DNA of 64,000 bases from Thermodesulfobacteriota bacterium (GCA_031082315.1 JAVHLC010000003.1:204357-268356); one strand, 5' to 3'; numbered from the stretch's first letter, positions 52,327-63,522 are shown. The notes: a model not told the origin generated them from the letters alone. A program made the numbers and translations.

Positions 52327-54426
52327 ATGATGAAACGCTTTTCAACCGAGCTCTCAGGGAGAGTTCTTACTATTGAAGCCGGTAAGGTGGCCAAGCAGGC
52401 CGGCGGCGCGGTTACTGTATCCTATGGGGATACGGTGGTGCTGGTAACGGCCGTGGGTTCCGACCTGGCGCGGGAGGGTATAGATTTTTTACCCCTCACT
52501 GTGGACTACCATGAGATGCTGTATGCTGCGGGCAGGATTCCCGGGAGTTTTTTCCGCCGGGAGATCGGCCGTCCCAGCGAGAAGGAGACGCTTACTTCAA
52601 GGCTCATTGACCGGCCCTTAAGGCCCCTTTTTCCGAAGGGGTATCGCTATGAAACCCAGATCATTGCTACCGTGCTTTCGGTGGATCAAGAAAATGAGCC
52701 GGATATACTGGCTCTGATCGGGGCTTCGGCAGCCCTGGAAATGTCCGGTATCCCTTTTGCCGGCCCTATAGCCGGTGTGCGGGTTGGGCGGATTAATGGG
52801 CAACTGGTGCTTAATCCTACCTCCGCCCAACTGGCGGATTCAGATATCAACATTGTGGTAGCGGGAAGTAAGGATGCCATTGTTATGGTCGAAGGCGGCG
52901 GCCAGATCGTCCCTGAAGAGGTAATGATGGAGGCCATATTTTTCGCGCATGAGGGGTTGCAGCCTATCCTGCAGTTGCAGGCCGAGCTCAGGGAGGCCGT
53001 CGGCAAACCCAAGAGGGTGGTTCCTGAGGTAGTGGAGGATGAGGCCCTTAAGGCCCGTGTTATGGAGATAGCCGGAGACGATCTTCTCCAGGCTATTACT
53101 ATTGGCGCTAAAATGGAACGCGGAGAGCGGCTACGGGCCATTGAGCAAAGGGTCGTGTCAGCGCTTCTGCCGGATCACGAGGGGCGGGAAGGAGAGATCA
53201 AAAAACTCTTTTATGCCCTGGAGAAAGAGACCGTCCGGGCCATGATCGTGAAAGAAAAAAGGCGTATCGATGGCCGCGGATTTAAAGATATCCGGCCTAT
53301 ATCCTGTGAAGTCGGCGTGCTGCCGAGGACGCATGGTTCAGCCCTCTTTACCCGCGGCGAGACCCAGATTATGGCGGTTACTACCCTGGGAACGTCTGAA
53401 GACGAACAGCGGATTGAATCATTGAACGGGACAACCTTTAGGCGGTTCATGCTGCACTACAATTTCCCGCCCTTTTGTGTGGGCGAAGTGCGTATGATGC
53501 GGGGGCCCGGGCGACGGGACATAGGTCATGGGGCGCTGGCGGAAAGGGCCATCACAGTAGTTTTACCCACTCAAGAGGAATTCCCTTATACCATCCGCCT
53601 GGTGTCTGATGTGCTGGAATCAAATGGTTCTTCCTCTATGGCCACGATTTGCGGCGGGTCTTTATCTCTTATGGATGCGGGTGTGCCCATAAAGACCATG
53701 GTGGCCGGGATTGCCATGGGGTTGATAAAGGAGGGAGAAGAGATTATCGTCCTGACGGATATCCTTGGAGACGAGGACCACCTTGGAGATATGGACTTCA
53801 AGGTAGCCGGCACCGACCAGGGGATTACCGCCCTTCAGATGGATATCAAAATCAAGGGCCTGACCAGGGAGATCATGAAGACAGCCCTGGAACAGGCCAG
53901 GGAAGCGCGGCTTTTCATCCTCGGAAAGATGTGTGAGGTAATCCGGCAGCCACGCGAGGCCCTGTCCATATATGCCCCGAAGATCGTCACCATCCATATC
54001 AACCAGGATAAAATAAGGGACATCATCGGCCCGGGTGGAAAGGTGATCAGGCAGATTACCGGTGAAACCGGGGCTAAAATCGAAGTGGAGGACGACGGCA
54101 GTGTCCGGATCATTTCTCCTAATGATGAAGTTCTGGAACGCGCCCTTGCATGGATTAAGGATATCGTTCGTGAACCGGAGGTCGGGGAGTTATACCTGGG
54201 CAAGGTCAAAAAGATCATGGATTTTGGCGCTTTTGTGGAGATATTGCCCGGGCTTGACGGCCTCGTACATATCTCGCAACTTGACACACAGCGTGTAAAT
54301 AAAGTCACCGATATCCTCCACGAAGGCGACGAGGTCATGGTGAAGGTCATAGAAATCGACAATCAGGGCAAGGTCAAGCTGAGCCGCAAGGCCGCCCTGG
54401 GACAGACCGCTAAACCAGTTGTTTAA
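52327..54426 (+). CDS. pnp: Polyribonucleotide nucleotidyltransferase (PNPase)
   Basis: A 699-aa 3'-5' phosphorolytic exoribonuclease. Two RNase PH domains ([26 protein letters not shown].. [14 protein letters not shown]), an intervening helical domain, a KH domain ([20 protein letters not shown]) and an S1 domain ([28 protein letters not shown]) are in order. The start is ATG 52327 or the next ATG. Confidence 0.98.
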   Translation: MMKRFSTELSGRVLTIEAGKVAKQAGGAVTVSYGDTVVLVTAVGSDLAREGIDFLPLTVDYHEMLYAAGRIPGSFFRREIGRPSEKETLTSRLIDRPLRPLFPKGYRYETQIIATVLSVDQENEPDILALIGASAALEMSGIPFAGPIAGVRVGRINGQLVLNPTSAQLADSDINIVVAGSKDAIVMVEGGGQIVPEEVMMEAIFFAHEGLQPILQLQAELREAVGKPKRVVPEVVEDEALKARVMEIAGDDLLQAITIGAKMERGERLRAIEQRVVSALLPDHEGREGEIKKLFYALEKETVRAMIVKEKRRIDGRGFKDIRPISCEVGVLPRTHGSALFTRGETQIMAVTTLGTSEDEQRIESLNGTTFRRFMLHYNFPPFCVGEVRMMRGPGRRDIGHGALAERAITVVLPTQEEFPYTIRLVSDVLESNGSSSMATICGGSLSLMDAGVPIKTMVAGIAMGLIKEGEEIIVLTDILGDEDHLGDMDFKVAGTDQGITALQMDIKIKGLTREIMKTALEQAREARLFILGKMCEVIRQPREALSIYAPKIVTIHINQDKIRDIIGPGGKVIRQITGETGAKIEVEDDGSVRIISPNDEVLERALAWIKDIVREPEVGELYLGKVKKIMDFGAFVEILPGLDGLVHISQLDTQRVNKVTDILHEGDEVMVKVIEIDNQGKVKLSRKAALGQTAKPVV

Positions 54427-54451
54427 AATGGAACGCAAGGCCTGAACTGAC

Positions 54452-55708
54452 GTGTATCGCAAGACTATCCTCGACAATGGAATCAGGGTGGTTACGGAAC
54501 ATATTCCGTATGTGCGCTCTGTTTCCATGGGTATCTGGGTAACCGTGGGGTCACGCGATGAAGCGAAAGAAAATAACGGCATTTCTCATTTCATCGAACA
54601 CATGATCTTCAAGGGGACGGCCAAGAGGTCAGCCCTCCAGATAGCCAAGGAGTTGGATGCCGTCGGCGGTATGTCCAATGCCTTCACCTCCCGTGAGAAC
54701 ACCTGCTTTCACGCCCGGGTCTTAGACACCCACGTGGATGTCATTATCGATCTCCTCTCAGATATTTTTTTGAACTCTCTGTTTGATCCGGCGGAAACAG
54801 AGAAGGAGCGACAGGTCATACTACAGGAAATCAGCATGGTAGAGGACACGCCGGACGACTATATCCATGACCTTTTCAGCAGCCTTTTTTGGGGTGACAA
54901 CCCTCTTGGTTTTTCTGTGCTGGGGACCGCCCAGAACGTCACGCAGATAGATTCCCAGACCATACATAAGTACTTGCACAAGACATATTTGCCGGACAAG
55001 ATCGTCGTTGCGGCTGCCGGCAACCTGGAACATGATGCCTTTCTGGAACAGGTGAGGCGGGCGTTTTCCATTGTGCCCGGCCGGAACGGTGTGCCTAAAC
55101 GTGTGACCCCCGCCGTAACATCCCGTCTGGCGGTCCATCCCAAAAAATGTGAACAGGTTAATCTGATTTTAGGGACAAAAAGCTGTTCGGCAACAGATAG
55201 CCGCCGATACGCCTGTATGCTTCTAAATATTATACTGGGCGGCAGTATGAGCTCCCGGCTCTTTCAGGAAATCAGAGAACGCCGGGGACTGGCTTATACC
55301 ATTTACTCCTTTATCTCCTCGTATATGGACACGGGTCTTTCGGGTATCTATGCCGGGGTAAGCAGGAAAAATGCCGTCCAGACTATAGAACTGATTCTGC
55401 GTGAGATACGAAATATCAAGAAAAACTCTGTTGATGAGGCGGAACTGGCCAGCGCCAAAGAGCATTTAAAGGGCGGCCTGCTATTGGCCGCGGAAAGTTC
55501 TGATAACCGTATGACCAGGCTGGCCAAGAACGAAATACATTTCGGCCATTTTATAACCTATGATGATCTGATAACAGAGATAGATGCCGTAACCAGAGAA
55601 GACATCGCCATGCTTGCCCAGGAGTATCTTTCATCAGAGACATTGACTCTGACGGTCCTGGGGCCTGTTTCTGAAAAAGATATTCCAGAAGATATCCTTT
55701 CCTTGTAA
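54452..55708 (+). CDS. M16-family zinc metallopeptidase
   Basis: A 418-aa pitrilysin-type peptidase. The inverted zinc motif HxxEH is in ISHFIEHMIFKGT, with the distant Glu in the following helix (KERQVILQEISMVEDTPDD). The second, inactive half contains RERRGLAYTIYSF. The GTG start at 54452 follows the pnp stop by 25 bp. The same pnp-M16-dut order is common in deltaproteobacteria and clostridia. The substrate is unknown. Confidence 0.92.
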   Translation: MYRKTILDNGIRVVTEHIPYVRSVSMGIWVTVGSRDEAKENNGISHFIEHMIFKGTAKRSALQIAKELDAVGGMSNAFTSRENTCFHARVLDTHVDVIIDLLSDIFLNSLFDPAETEKERQVILQEISMVEDTPDDYIHDLFSSLFWGDNPLGFSVLGTAQNVTQIDSQTIHKYLHKTYLPDKIVVAAAGNLEHDAFLEQVRRAFSIVPGRNGVPKRVTPAVTSRLAVHPKKCEQVNLILGTKSCSATDSRRYACMLLNIILGGSMSSRLFQEIRERRGLAYTIYSFISSYMDTGLSGIYAGVSRKNAVQTIELILREIRNIKKNSVDEAELASAKEHLKGGLLLAAESSDNRMTRLAKNEIHFGHFITYDDLITEIDAVTREDIAMLAQEYLSSETLTLTVLGPVSEKDIPEDILSL

Positions 55709-55734
55709 CCTCCGGTCGCACACGCCTAGGATGT

Positions 55735-55935
55735 AAGAAGTCGCTGAGGACGCGGTAATACAATGGGCGATAGTCAATAGTCGGCAGTCGATAGCTGAAA
55801 GCTCAAAGCCGAAGGCTGAAAGCCTTAAAACCAGATAAACCAGACAAACCACGGACCACGGACAACGGACAACGGACAACGGACTACGAACCACGGACAA
55901 TACGTACTCAGCGGTGAAAAGGTTTTTTACGAATT
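55735..55935. repeat. Decayed repeat region with ACGGACAACGGACAA run
   Basis: It begins with GTCGCTGAGGACGCGGTAA and ends with TCAGCGGTGAAAAGGTTTTTTACGAATT, resembling the ends of the TTGACGG-family MITE. Between lie AGTCAATAGTCGGCAGTCG words and tandem CGGACAA units. It has no coding content and separates the M16 gene from dut. Confidence 0.5.
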
Positions 55936-55961
55936 GGTCGAGTAAGGTTCAGAGGAAAAAT

Positions 55962-56420
55962 ATGGATGACACCATCCGAATAAAAGTAAGACGCGTAAGA
56001 CCGGGAAAAGACGCCGATATACCGTTGCCCCGTTACATGACGGAGCATGCCTCAGGTATGGATGTTCACGCCGCAGTGGATAGCGAGGTATCCATTTCAC
56101 CTGGAGAGGTTTGTCTTGTCCCAACCGGCCTGTCTGTGTCCATTCCCCCTGGTTTTGAATTCCAGGTTCGCCCCCGGAGCGGTTTGGCGGTCAAACACGG
56201 GATCGGAATCATAAATGCCCCGGGGACTATTGATGCGGACTACAGGGGCGAAGTCTGCGTGGCCTTGATTAATTTCGGCAAAAGGCCGTTTGTCATTAAA
56301 CGCGGAGAGCGCATCGCCCAGATGGTTTTAGGCCGGGTCCACCGGGCCGATCTGGAGCTGGTAGATGAGCTTGACCCCAGCGCCCGCAACACCGGCGGTT
56401 TTGGACATACCGGCCGATAA
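55962..56420 (+). CDS. dut: Deoxyuridine 5'-triphosphate nucleotidohydrolase (dUTPase)
   Basis: A 152-aa trimeric dUTPase. Motif 1 is [10 protein letters not shown], motif 2 RPRSGLAVK, motif 3 [17 protein letters not shown], motif 4 GERIAQMV and motif 5 [10 protein letters not shown] at the C-terminus (usually RGxGGFGSTG). ATG 55962 has GAGGA upstream and matches the family start; the in-frame ATG at 55914 reads through repeat sequence. Confidence 0.95.
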   Translation: MDDTIRIKVRRVRPGKDADIPLPRYMTEHASGMDVHAAVDSEVSISPGEVCLVPTGLSVSIPPGFEFQVRPRSGLAVKHGIGIINAPGTIDADYRGEVCVALINFGKRPFVIKRGERIAQMVLGRVHRADLELVDELDPSARNTGGFGHTGR

Positions 56421-56764
56421 ATACCAACCCATTCTCTAATATCCCCGCCTGCCATTCTCCTTCTACGCCTACTCCCTCCCCTTGATGTCGTCTACCTGTG
56501 CGCCGTGCCTGCCGGCAGGCAGGACCGGTCATGATTTGCCCTTGATCTTTAATATAATTCCCATATATCAGGCTGAATGCTGATTGCTGAGCGCTGACTG
56601 CCTCATCCTGAACACAAGGTTTCCGGATGGGAACTATATAATGACAATCCGGCGAAATTTGTGCTATAAGGACCTAATTTAGTTCTCATATGGCGAGTCT
56701 CTGTCTTTGCTGGTAGCAAGGTAACGTTGAAGGTGGTGGAGGTTAGTGTTTAAGGCATGATTTG

Positions 56765-56887
56765 ATGGAAGCATTTCCGGAGTTGGATTCTGCTGCTATC
56801 TCTAATATTTTACAAGAGCTTAAACGTCAAGGGAAAATCAAATTTTCAGGACCTTCAAAATCCGGATATTGGGAACTTACTAAGTAA
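56765..56887 (+). pseudogene. Winged-helix-like C-terminal scrap
   Basis: Forty codons (MEAFPELDSAAISNILQELKR.. KSGYWELTK) look like the recognition helix and wing of a winged-helix domain. There is no upstream continuation. It probably belonged to a larger regulator or ATPase of the defence locus. The stretch 56421-56764 holds only repeat scraps, including a partial CCGGAAA element at 56570-56635. Confidence 0.35.
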
Positions 56888-57148
56888 TTAAATCTATTTT
56901 TACGTTAGTTGTCGGCGTATTTTTGAATTACTGTTTAAATTCAGGCAGTTATAATTCATGAAATTAAATCTATTTTAAATCTAAAATACATTGAGAAGGG
57001 TTATGGATCTCCATCCAAAATTTGTGTTTATAAGAGCAAGATTAAAGACCTGACTCCTTATTTTGGCGCAAAAATTACATTTAATTTAACATATGTAATT
57101 TTTTTGAGATAAACTTACATATAAAACTCTGTAGGTAACAAAAACAAC

Positions 57149-57259
57149 ATGGCAAAGGCTTTTTTAAGTCAGGACTTAGGCATCTTAAAGGAACTGACCG
57201 GATTCAAAAGGAATAGGCTTTTTATGTTTCATGAGTATCTGGAGCTGTTTGAGAAATAA
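57149..57259 (+). pseudogene. Fic-family protein C-terminal remnant
   Basis: Thirty-six codons end ..GILKELTGFKRNRLFMFHEYLELFEK, matching the winged-helix end of Fic/DOC proteins (I-L-x-E-x-T-G-x-x-R-N-R-x-x). The catalytic HPFxxGNG part is absent. Fic genes are frequent companions of type I restriction loci, which follows here. Confidence 0.55.
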
Positions 57260-57449
57260 GGATAAACGATACGAAAGGAAACCTAAAAACAAAACGGGTA
57301 ATCTCCATGTCGTGTAAGAGGTCGAAAAATGTAACCGAGCCATCCGGATTGCTAGGGTGTGATGCCAGGAGAAAGAATATTTATTTCTCTTTATTTCTAT
57401 AGTGGTTAGTGTCGACTGATTCTCGCCTGATGGGCTTTTAGAGGGGCAA

Positions 57450-57959
57450 ATGACGACCGAAGAAAAGGCGCCGGTTTCTATTGAAGTGGTTCAGCGGCAG
57501 ATAATCGTTATTCGTGGCGAAAAAGTTATGCTGGACCGGGACCTGGCTGAACTGTATGGAGTGGAAACGAAGCAGTTGAAGCGCGCCGTTCGAAGGAACA
57601 TAGACCGATTTCCGCCGGACTTTATGTTTGAACTCACCAAAGAAGAGTACGATGCTTTAAGGCGCCAATTTGGCGCCTTAAAAAGGGGCGAACACGCAAA
57701 ATATCTGCCGATAGCCTTCACCGAACAAGGCGTGGCCATGTTATCATCCGTGCTCAATAGTAAACGGGCCATTGAGGTAAACATATTAATCATGCGGGCC
57801 TTCGTGCAGCTTCGTCAGATGATATCTTCGCATAAAGATTTGCTGCGTAAGGTGGAAGAAATAGAAAAGAAATATGACGAGCAATTTCAGGTGGTATTTG
57901 AGGCCATCAAGCAATTGATGATTCCAACTGAGAAGCCGAAGAGGAGGATCGGGTTTTAA
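57450..57959 (+). CDS. ORF6N-domain protein
   Basis: A 169-aa protein with an N-terminal ORF6N domain ([83 protein letters not shown]) and a C-terminal coiled coil. The domain is a phage-derived DNA-binding module often found next to hsdM. It lies 77 bp upstream of hsdM on the same strand. Its function in restriction loci is unproven. Confidence 0.88.
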   Translation: MTTEEKAPVSIEVVQRQIIVIRGEKVMLDRDLAELYGVETKQLKRAVRRNIDRFPPDFMFELTKEEYDALRRQFGALKRGEHAKYLPIAFTEQGVAMLSSVLNSKRAIEVNILIMRAFVQLRQMISSHKDLLRKVEEIEKKYDEQFQVVFEAIKQLMIPTEKPKRRIGF

Positions 57960-58036
57960 ATAGAGAGGGCTCGTTCCTTAAAGTTATAATTTTAGGCCGT
58001 TCCCCTTCACTTTTCCGAGGAACCAAGGACCACTGC

Positions 58037-60178
58037 ATGAGCAACAACAACCTGAACTGGATTGCCAACTTTATCTGGGGCATCGCGGACGACGTCCTGA
58101 GAGACGTCTATGTTCGCGGGAAGTATCGGGACGTCATCCTGCCCATGGTCGTCATTCGTCGGCTTGACGCCGTGCTGGAACCGACGAAGCAGGCCGTGCT
58201 GGGTATGAAGAAGACACTCGATGACGCCGGCATTACCAACCAGGACGCTGCCCTGCGGCAGGCATCGGGCCAAGCTTTTTACAACGCATCCGCTTTCACG
58301 TTACGGGACTTGCGAGGCCGCGCCAAGGCGCAGCAGCTCAAGGCTGACTTTGAGGCCTACCTCGATGGCTTCTCGCCCAACGTCCAGGAGATACTCGACA
58401 AGTTCAAGTTCCGCAACCAGATTCCCACGCTGGTTGATGCCGACATTCTCGGCAGCCTGATCGAGAAGTTCCTCGACCATTCGATCAATCTCGGCCCCCT
58501 GCCCGTGCTGAATACTGATGGTACAGAGCGCCTCTCGGCGCTTGATAACCACGGAATGGGCACGATCTTTGAGGAATTGATCCGCCGCTTCAACGAGGAG
58601 AATAATGAAGAGGCCGGCGAGCATTTTACTCCACGCGACGTGGTGAGGCTGATGGCGGATCTCATCTTCCTGCCCATCGCCGATCAGATTGAGTCCGGCA
58701 CCTACCTGGTGTATGACGGCGCCTGCGGCACGGGTGGCATGCTGACCGTGGCCGAGGAGCGGCTCGGCGAATTGGCCGGCGAGCACGGCAAGGAAGTCTC
58801 CATCCACCTCTTCGGCCAGGAGGTGAACCCCGAGACATACGCCATTACCAAAGCCGATTTGCTGCTCAAGGGCGAAGGCGAAGAGGCCGAGAACTTTCGC
58901 CTCGGTTCGACGTTGTCGCAAGACGGCTTTCCCGCCCGCGAGTTTGACTTCATGCTCTCCAATCCGCCCTACGGCAAGAGCTGGAAGACCGACCTCGAAC
59001 GTATGGGTGGCAAGGCGGAAATGCGTGACCCGCGCTACATAATCGAGCACGCAGGCGATCCGGAGTTCAGCCTCATCACCCGCTCCAGCGACGGTCAACT
59101 GATGTTCCTGGTGAACAAGCTGGCCAAGATGAAGCACAAGACGCCGCTCGGCAGCCGAATCGCCGAGGTACACAACGGCTCATCGCTCTTCACCGGCGAC
59201 GCTGGCCAGGGCGAGAGCAACATCCGCCGCTGGATCATCGAAAACGACTGGCTGGAAGCGATCATCGCCCTGCCACTCAACATGTTCTACAACACTGGCA
59301 TCGCCACTTACGTTTGGGTGCTGACGAACCGCAAGCCGGAGCACCGCCGGGGCAAGGTGCAGCTCATCGACGCCACGCAGTGGTTTAAACCGCTTCGCAA
59401 GAACCTTGGGAAGAAGAACTGCGAGCTTTCGGGTGACGACATCCAGCGCATCACAAGATCCTTCATGGCATTCGAAGAGACTGAGCAGTCAAAAATCTTC
59501 CCCAATGCTGCCTTCGGCTACTCAAAGATCACGGTGGAATGGCCGCTTCGCTTGAAGGTCGAGTTTTCTGCCGCCACCATCGCCCGCTTCAAAAAGGCCT
59601 GTGCTGAGGCGAATGAAAGACCTTTTGCCGACTTTGGCGATCATTTGTCCGATACCTTGGGCGCTGGCCCTCATACCGACTTCAACTCCTTCATGATCTT
59701 GGTTGAGCAGGAGGCCGAAAGGCGCGGTGTCAAGCTTACCGCCAAACGGCAGAAACTGCTGCAATCCGCACTGGCTGAGAAGGATGAAAATGCCGCGCCG
59801 GTCATCAAGAAAGTACACAAGCCCGGCAAGGTCAAGGACGACCCGCTGCACGGTCGCTATGCCGTTATGCTCCGCGGAAAGCCGGCTGTGGTCGAATACG
59901 AACCCGACAGCGATCTCCGCGACACCGAGCAGGTGCCGCTGCTGGAAGAGGGTGGCATCGAAGCCTTCTTTCGTCGTGAGGTACTGCCCCATGTCGCCGA
60001 TGCGTGGATTGATGAAGCGGCCACGAAAGTCGGCTACGAGATCTCCTTCACCCGCTACTTCTATAAGCCGCAGCCGATGCGCACTCTGGAAGAGATTAAA
60101 GCCGACATCCTCGCGCTGGAAAATGAGACCGAAGGCCTGCTAGGGCAGATCCTGGTAGAGACGCAGGGCCGACGATGA
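58037..60178 (+). CDS. hsdM: Type I restriction-modification methyltransferase subunit HsdM
   Basis: A 713-aa N6-adenine methyltransferase. N-terminal helical HsdM domain (about 5-140), SAM motif I VYDGACGTGGML (225-236), catalytic motif IV SNPPYGKSW (NPPY 309-312), and a long C-terminal extension (500-713). It is longer than the classical about 520 aa subunit. It overlaps hsdS by 4 bases. The local G+C and codon use are clearly higher than in the RHS island, suggesting separate acquisition. Confidence 0.96.
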   Translation: MSNNNLNWIANFIWGIADDVLRDVYVRGKYRDVILPMVVIRRLDAVLEPTKQAVLGMKKTLDDAGITNQDAALRQASGQAFYNASAFTLRDLRGRAKAQQLKADFEAYLDGFSPNVQEILDKFKFRNQIPTLVDADILGSLIEKFLDHSINLGPLPVLNTDGTERLSALDNHGMGTIFEELIRRFNEENNEEAGEHFTPRDVVRLMADLIFLPIADQIESGTYLVYDGACGTGGMLTVAEERLGELAGEHGKEVSIHLFGQEVNPETYAITKADLLLKGEGEEAENFRLGSTLSQDGFPAREFDFMLSNPPYGKSWKTDLERMGGKAEMRDPRYIIEHAGDPEFSLITRSSDGQLMFLVNKLAKMKHKTPLGSRIAEVHNGSSLFTGDAGQGESNIRRWIIENDWLEAIIALPLNMFYNTGIATYVWVLTNRKPEHRRGKVQLIDATQWFKPLRKNLGKKNCELSGDDIQRITRSFMAFEETEQSKIFPNAAFGYSKITVEWPLRLKVEFSAATIARFKKACAEANERPFADFGDHLSDTLGAGPHTDFNSFMILVEQEAERRGVKLTAKRQKLLQSALAEKDENAAPVIKKVHKPGKVKDDPLHGRYAVMLRGKPAVVEYEPDSDLRDTEQVPLLEEGGIEAFFRREVLPHVADAWIDEAATKVGYEISFTRYFYKPQPMRTLEEIKADILALENETEGLLGQILVETQGRR

Positions 60179-61587
60179 CTATTCGGCTTGTCCCCTACCC
60201 CGAATACAAAGATTCCGGCCTGCCGTGGTTGGGAGAGATCCCCAATCATTGGGAGGTGCGTCGGGGTAAATCCGTTTTCAAGTGCATTGATGTGCGCTCA
60301 CGGAGCGGCGATGAAGAACTACTGACCGTGTCGGCGAAAGATGGCGTCGTGCCTCGTCGTGAGAAAAAGGTCACCATGTTCATGGCGGAGTCATATGCGG
60401 GTTACAAACTCTGTTGGCCAGGCGACCTCGTTATAAACAGCCTATGGGCCTGGGCAGGAGGACTTGGCTTCTCCCGTCACCACGGCATCATTAGCTCGGC
60501 GTACGGTGTCTATCGCCCTCGGCCCGAGTTCGCTAGTTTCTGGCCCTACTTTGACTATCTCTTCCGCTCCAAGGTATACGATTGGGAGCTTCACGTTCGT
60601 TCAAAGGGTATCTGGGTCTCAAGGCTCCAACTGACGGACGAATCGTTTCTTGACATGCCGATAGTCCTGCCTCCAAACGATGAGGCAGAGAGGCTTGCGC
60701 GGTTTCTGACCGGGGCCAGTGCTCACATCAACCGCCTCATCCGCGCCAAGCGGCGACTAATCGATTTGCTGAATGAGCAGAAGCAGGCCATCATCCACCG
60801 CGCCATCACCCGCGGTCTCGACCCCAATGTCCGTCTCAAGCCCTCCGGCATCGACTGGCTCGGCCATGTGCCGGAAGACTGGGAGATTAAGAAACTCAAG
60901 TACAAAGTAAGGTTTTATGGCGGCGGAACACCGTTAAAGGCTGTCGCTGAATACTGGAACGGCGACATTCCTTGGGTGTCTCCCAAGGATATGAAGACGG
61001 AGTTGGTTGAGGATGCTGAGGACCACATTACTCAAGAGGCTGTTGAGCAAAGCAGCACGCATCTGATTGAGGCCGGTGCCGTCCTTGTAGTTGTGCGTTC
61101 AGGCATTTTGCGTCGGACTATTCCAGTGGCGATCAACCAGAAGAGCGTGGCCTTAAATCAAGACATGAAAGCTCTCGTAACAAAGCCAGGTCTAAAAGCC
61201 TGTTACCTGGCTGCTCTCATTCGGGGCAATCAACATGTTTTTCTGACTGAGTGGACGAAGCAGGGTGCCACGGTAGAGAGCATTGAACACGCACTTCTTG
61301 CAAACACTCGCATACCTGTTCCCCCTATTCCTAAACAAGAGGCCATTATTGCTTTTCTCGACAAAGAACTGAGTACTGTCAATCAGCCAATAGAACGGGC
61401 TCGCCGCGAAATCGACCTCCTCCGCGAGTACCGCACCCGCCTGATCGCCGATGTGGTCACCGGCAAGCTGGATGTGCGCGGCGTGGAACTGCCCGTGCTA
61501 ACCGAGGCTGAGATGATGGAAGACTTGGACATCCCTGAAGACGCCGAAAAGGAAGAGATGGGCGACATCCAGGAGAAAGAAATATGA
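60175..61587 (+). CDS. hsdS: Type I restriction specificity subunit HsdS
   Basis: A 470-aa specificity protein with two target-recognition domains: one beginning DSGLPWLGEIPNHWEVRR (about 12) and one SGIDWLGHVPEDWEIKKL (about 223). Each is followed by a conserved helix (KRRLIDLLNEQKQAIIHRAITRGLD and REIDLLREYRTRLIADVVTGKLD). It looks complete. It overlaps hsdM and darT by 4 bases each. Confidence 0.95.
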   Translation: MTIRLVPYPEYKDSGLPWLGEIPNHWEVRRGKSVFKCIDVRSRSGDEELLTVSAKDGVVPRREKKVTMFMAESYAGYKLCWPGDLVINSLWAWAGGLGFSRHHGIISSAYGVYRPRPEFASFWPYFDYLFRSKVYDWELHVRSKGIWVSRLQLTDESFLDMPIVLPPNDEAERLARFLTGASAHINRLIRAKRRLIDLLNEQKQAIIHRAITRGLDPNVRLKPSGIDWLGHVPEDWEIKKLKYKVRFYGGGTPLKAVAEYWNGDIPWVSPKDMKTELVEDAEDHITQEAVEQSSTHLIEAGAVLVVVRSGILRRTIPVAINQKSVALNQDMKALVTKPGLKACYLAALIRGNQHVFLTEWTKQGATVESIEHALLANTRIPVPPIPKQEAIIAFLDKELSTVNQPIERARREIDLLREYRTRLIADVVTGKLDVRGVELPVLTEAEMMEDLDIPEDAEKEEMGDIQEKEI

Positions 61588-62234
61588 GTATGCCTCCAGC
61601 CAACCAACAAATCTATCACATCACTCATGTGGACAACTTGTCCTCCATTGTGACCACCGGCATGATCGAATCGGACGCCAGGCGCATCACGGAAGGGGTG
61701 ACCAACACCAGTATCGGCATGACCGAGATCAAGCGAAGGCGGCTCCAGGAATTGGAAGTTCATTGCCACCCGGGAACCATGGTTGGTCAGTATGTGCCGT
61801 TCTACTTCTGCCCGCGGTCGATTATGCTATATATCCTCTACATGGGCAACCATCCGGACCTGAACTACCGGGAAGGCCAGCAGCCGGTTATCCATTTGCA
61901 GGCCGATCTCGCGGCAACAGTCCAGTGGGCCCAATCGAATGGGGTACTGTGGGCCTTTTCAGACCGGAATGCCGGTGCCTATTTCGCTGAATTCTACAAC
62001 ACACTGGATGACCTGGACAAAGTCAATTGGGACGCCGTGGCGGCTACGGACTTCCGGGACATGGTTGTCAAGGAAGGCAAGCAGGCCGAATTTTTGGTGT
62101 ACGAGTCGTTCCCATGGAAACTCGTGAACAAGATAGGCGTGTTCGATACGACGGTTGAGGAGCAGGTCAAAACGGTCCTGCGGGGCGCGAACTACACGCC
62201 GCTTGTGCGCATAGAGCGGGGATGGTATTATTAA
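61584..62234 (+). CDS. darT: DarT-type DNA ADP-ribosyltransferase toxin
   Basis: A 216-aa toxin of the DarT (DUF4433) family, which attaches ADP-ribose to bases in single-stranded DNA. NAD-site residues are in IYHITHVDNL (His12, His15); the IKRRR region (near Arg51) and Glu169 in AEFLVYE are the likely catalytic positions. PFYFCPRSIMLYIL is also typical. It starts inside the hsdS stop (ATGA), placing toxin translation under the restriction operon. Its antitoxin follows after 18 bp. Confidence 0.92.
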   Translation: MSMPPANQQIYHITHVDNLSSIVTTGMIESDARRITEGVTNTSIGMTEIKRRRLQELEVHCHPGTMVGQYVPFYFCPRSIMLYILYMGNHPDLNYREGQQPVIHLQADLAATVQWAQSNGVLWAFSDRNAGAYFAEFYNTLDDLDKVNWDAVAATDFRDMVVKEGKQAEFLVYESFPWKLVNKIGVFDTTVEEQVKTVLRGANYTPLVRIERGWYY

Positions 62235-62252
62235 TTTTCGAGGAGCAAACCA

Positions 62253-63311
62253 ATGATTGAGCTGAAGCAAGGCGATATCCTGCAGGCGGATACCGAGGCG
62301 ATAGTCAATACCGTCAACTGTGTGGGCGTTATGGGACGGGGGATCGCGCTGCAGTTCCGCAAGGCTTACCCTGAGAACTATCAAGCTTACAAAGAAGTCT
62401 GCGACCGGAAGCAGCTTCATCCGGGCATGATGCTCGTCTTCAATCTGGATCGACTTCATAATCCCAAATATATTATCAACTTTCCCACCAAGCGCCACTG
62501 GAAGGGTAAGAGCCGGATGGAGGACATTGAAGCAGGTCTCAAGGCATTGGTGGAAGAAGTTCAAAAGAGGGACATCCATTCGATAGCGATTCCTCCACTT
62601 GGCTGTGGCTTGGGCGGCTTAAGATGGGAGGAGGTTCGTCCGAAAATCGAAGCAGCCTTTCGTATGCTGCCTGATCTTCGGGTCATGCTGTATGAGCCGA
62701 AGGGTCCGCCATCTGCGGAGGAGATGGCCAAAACAAAGAAAGTCCCGAAAATGACCGCCGGAAGGGCGGCATTGCTGGGCTTGATGAGACGATACCTGGC
62801 CGCGGCCATGGACCCTTATGTTACGCTGCTGGAGATACATAAACTCATGTACTTTATGCAGGAGTCAGGTGAACAGCTTAATCTCCGATATACGCAGGGC
62901 CTCTATGGTCCGTATGCTGAGAACCTGCGCCATGTCCTTAGCCAAATTGAAGGTCATTTTATCACGGGCTATGGTGATGCCGAAGACCGGCCGAACAAGC
63001 AAATCGAACTGAGGGTCGGAGCGATCGAGAAGGCGAAGGATTTCCTAAGTGACTACCCCGGCACGCTGGCCCGACTTGAACTCGTTGCAGAGCTGATCGA
63101 GGGTTTCGAGACACCATTTGGGATGGAATTGTTGTCGACAGTTCATTGGGTGGCCAAACATGAGGGCGGGAAAACTGTCGATGATGCCGTTCAAAAAACG
63201 TATGCATGGAACAGTCGAAAACGGATGTTTCGGGAAAAGCACATACAAATCGCATGGGAAATCCTTGACCGCAAAGGCTGGTTAGCGGATTCGCGACCCG
63301 GTAATTCTTAA
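62253..63311 (+). CDS. darG: DarG-type macrodomain antitoxin
   Basis: A 352-aa antitoxin. Residues 1-150 are a macrodomain that removes ADP-ribose from DNA (GDILQADTEAIVNTVNCVGVMGRGIALQF; IPPLGCGLGGLRW). Residues about 170-345 are the C-terminal domain that binds DarT (LEIHKLMYFMQESGEQLNLRY.. LSTVHWVAKHEG). It is full length. GGAG precedes the ATG. Confidence 0.93.
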   Translation: MIELKQGDILQADTEAIVNTVNCVGVMGRGIALQFRKAYPENYQAYKEVCDRKQLHPGMMLVFNLDRLHNPKYIINFPTKRHWKGKSRMEDIEAGLKALVEEVQKRDIHSIAIPPLGCGLGGLRWEEVRPKIEAAFRMLPDLRVMLYEPKGPPSAEEMAKTKKVPKMTAGRAALLGLMRRYLAAAMDPYVTLLEIHKLMYFMQESGEQLNLRYTQGLYGPYAENLRHVLSQIEGHFITGYGDAEDRPNKQIELRVGAIEKAKDFLSDYPGTLARLELVAELIEGFETPFGMELLSTVHWVAKHEGGKTVDDAVQKTYAWNSRKRMFREKHIQIAWEILDRKGWLADSRPGNS

Positions 63312-63522
63312 GAGGGCGAGAGATAGTCCTAATGATTTGGTTGCCGGGTATTTGATGGAACACGGTGCGGATGCAATGGGCCGCTGTCACGTCTGAGTTA
63401 TAAGTTCCTTGCTTTCAATGCGTTAGGCGCTACTTTGTTTATTTGACGGTTATTTGATGGGGAAAGGTCTGGGTAGGCAGGGAGACTGGAAAGCGGAGCG
63501 AGCGTAGAAGAAGGGGTGAACC

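Noticed and set aside
55840..55900. CRISPR array suggested by CGGACAA repeats
   Set aside because: The units are short tandem words of 7-10 bases without spacers of constant length; no cas genes.
58301..59173. A 290-codon open frame on the minus strand
   Set aside because: Antisense shadow of hsdM in high-G+C sequence.
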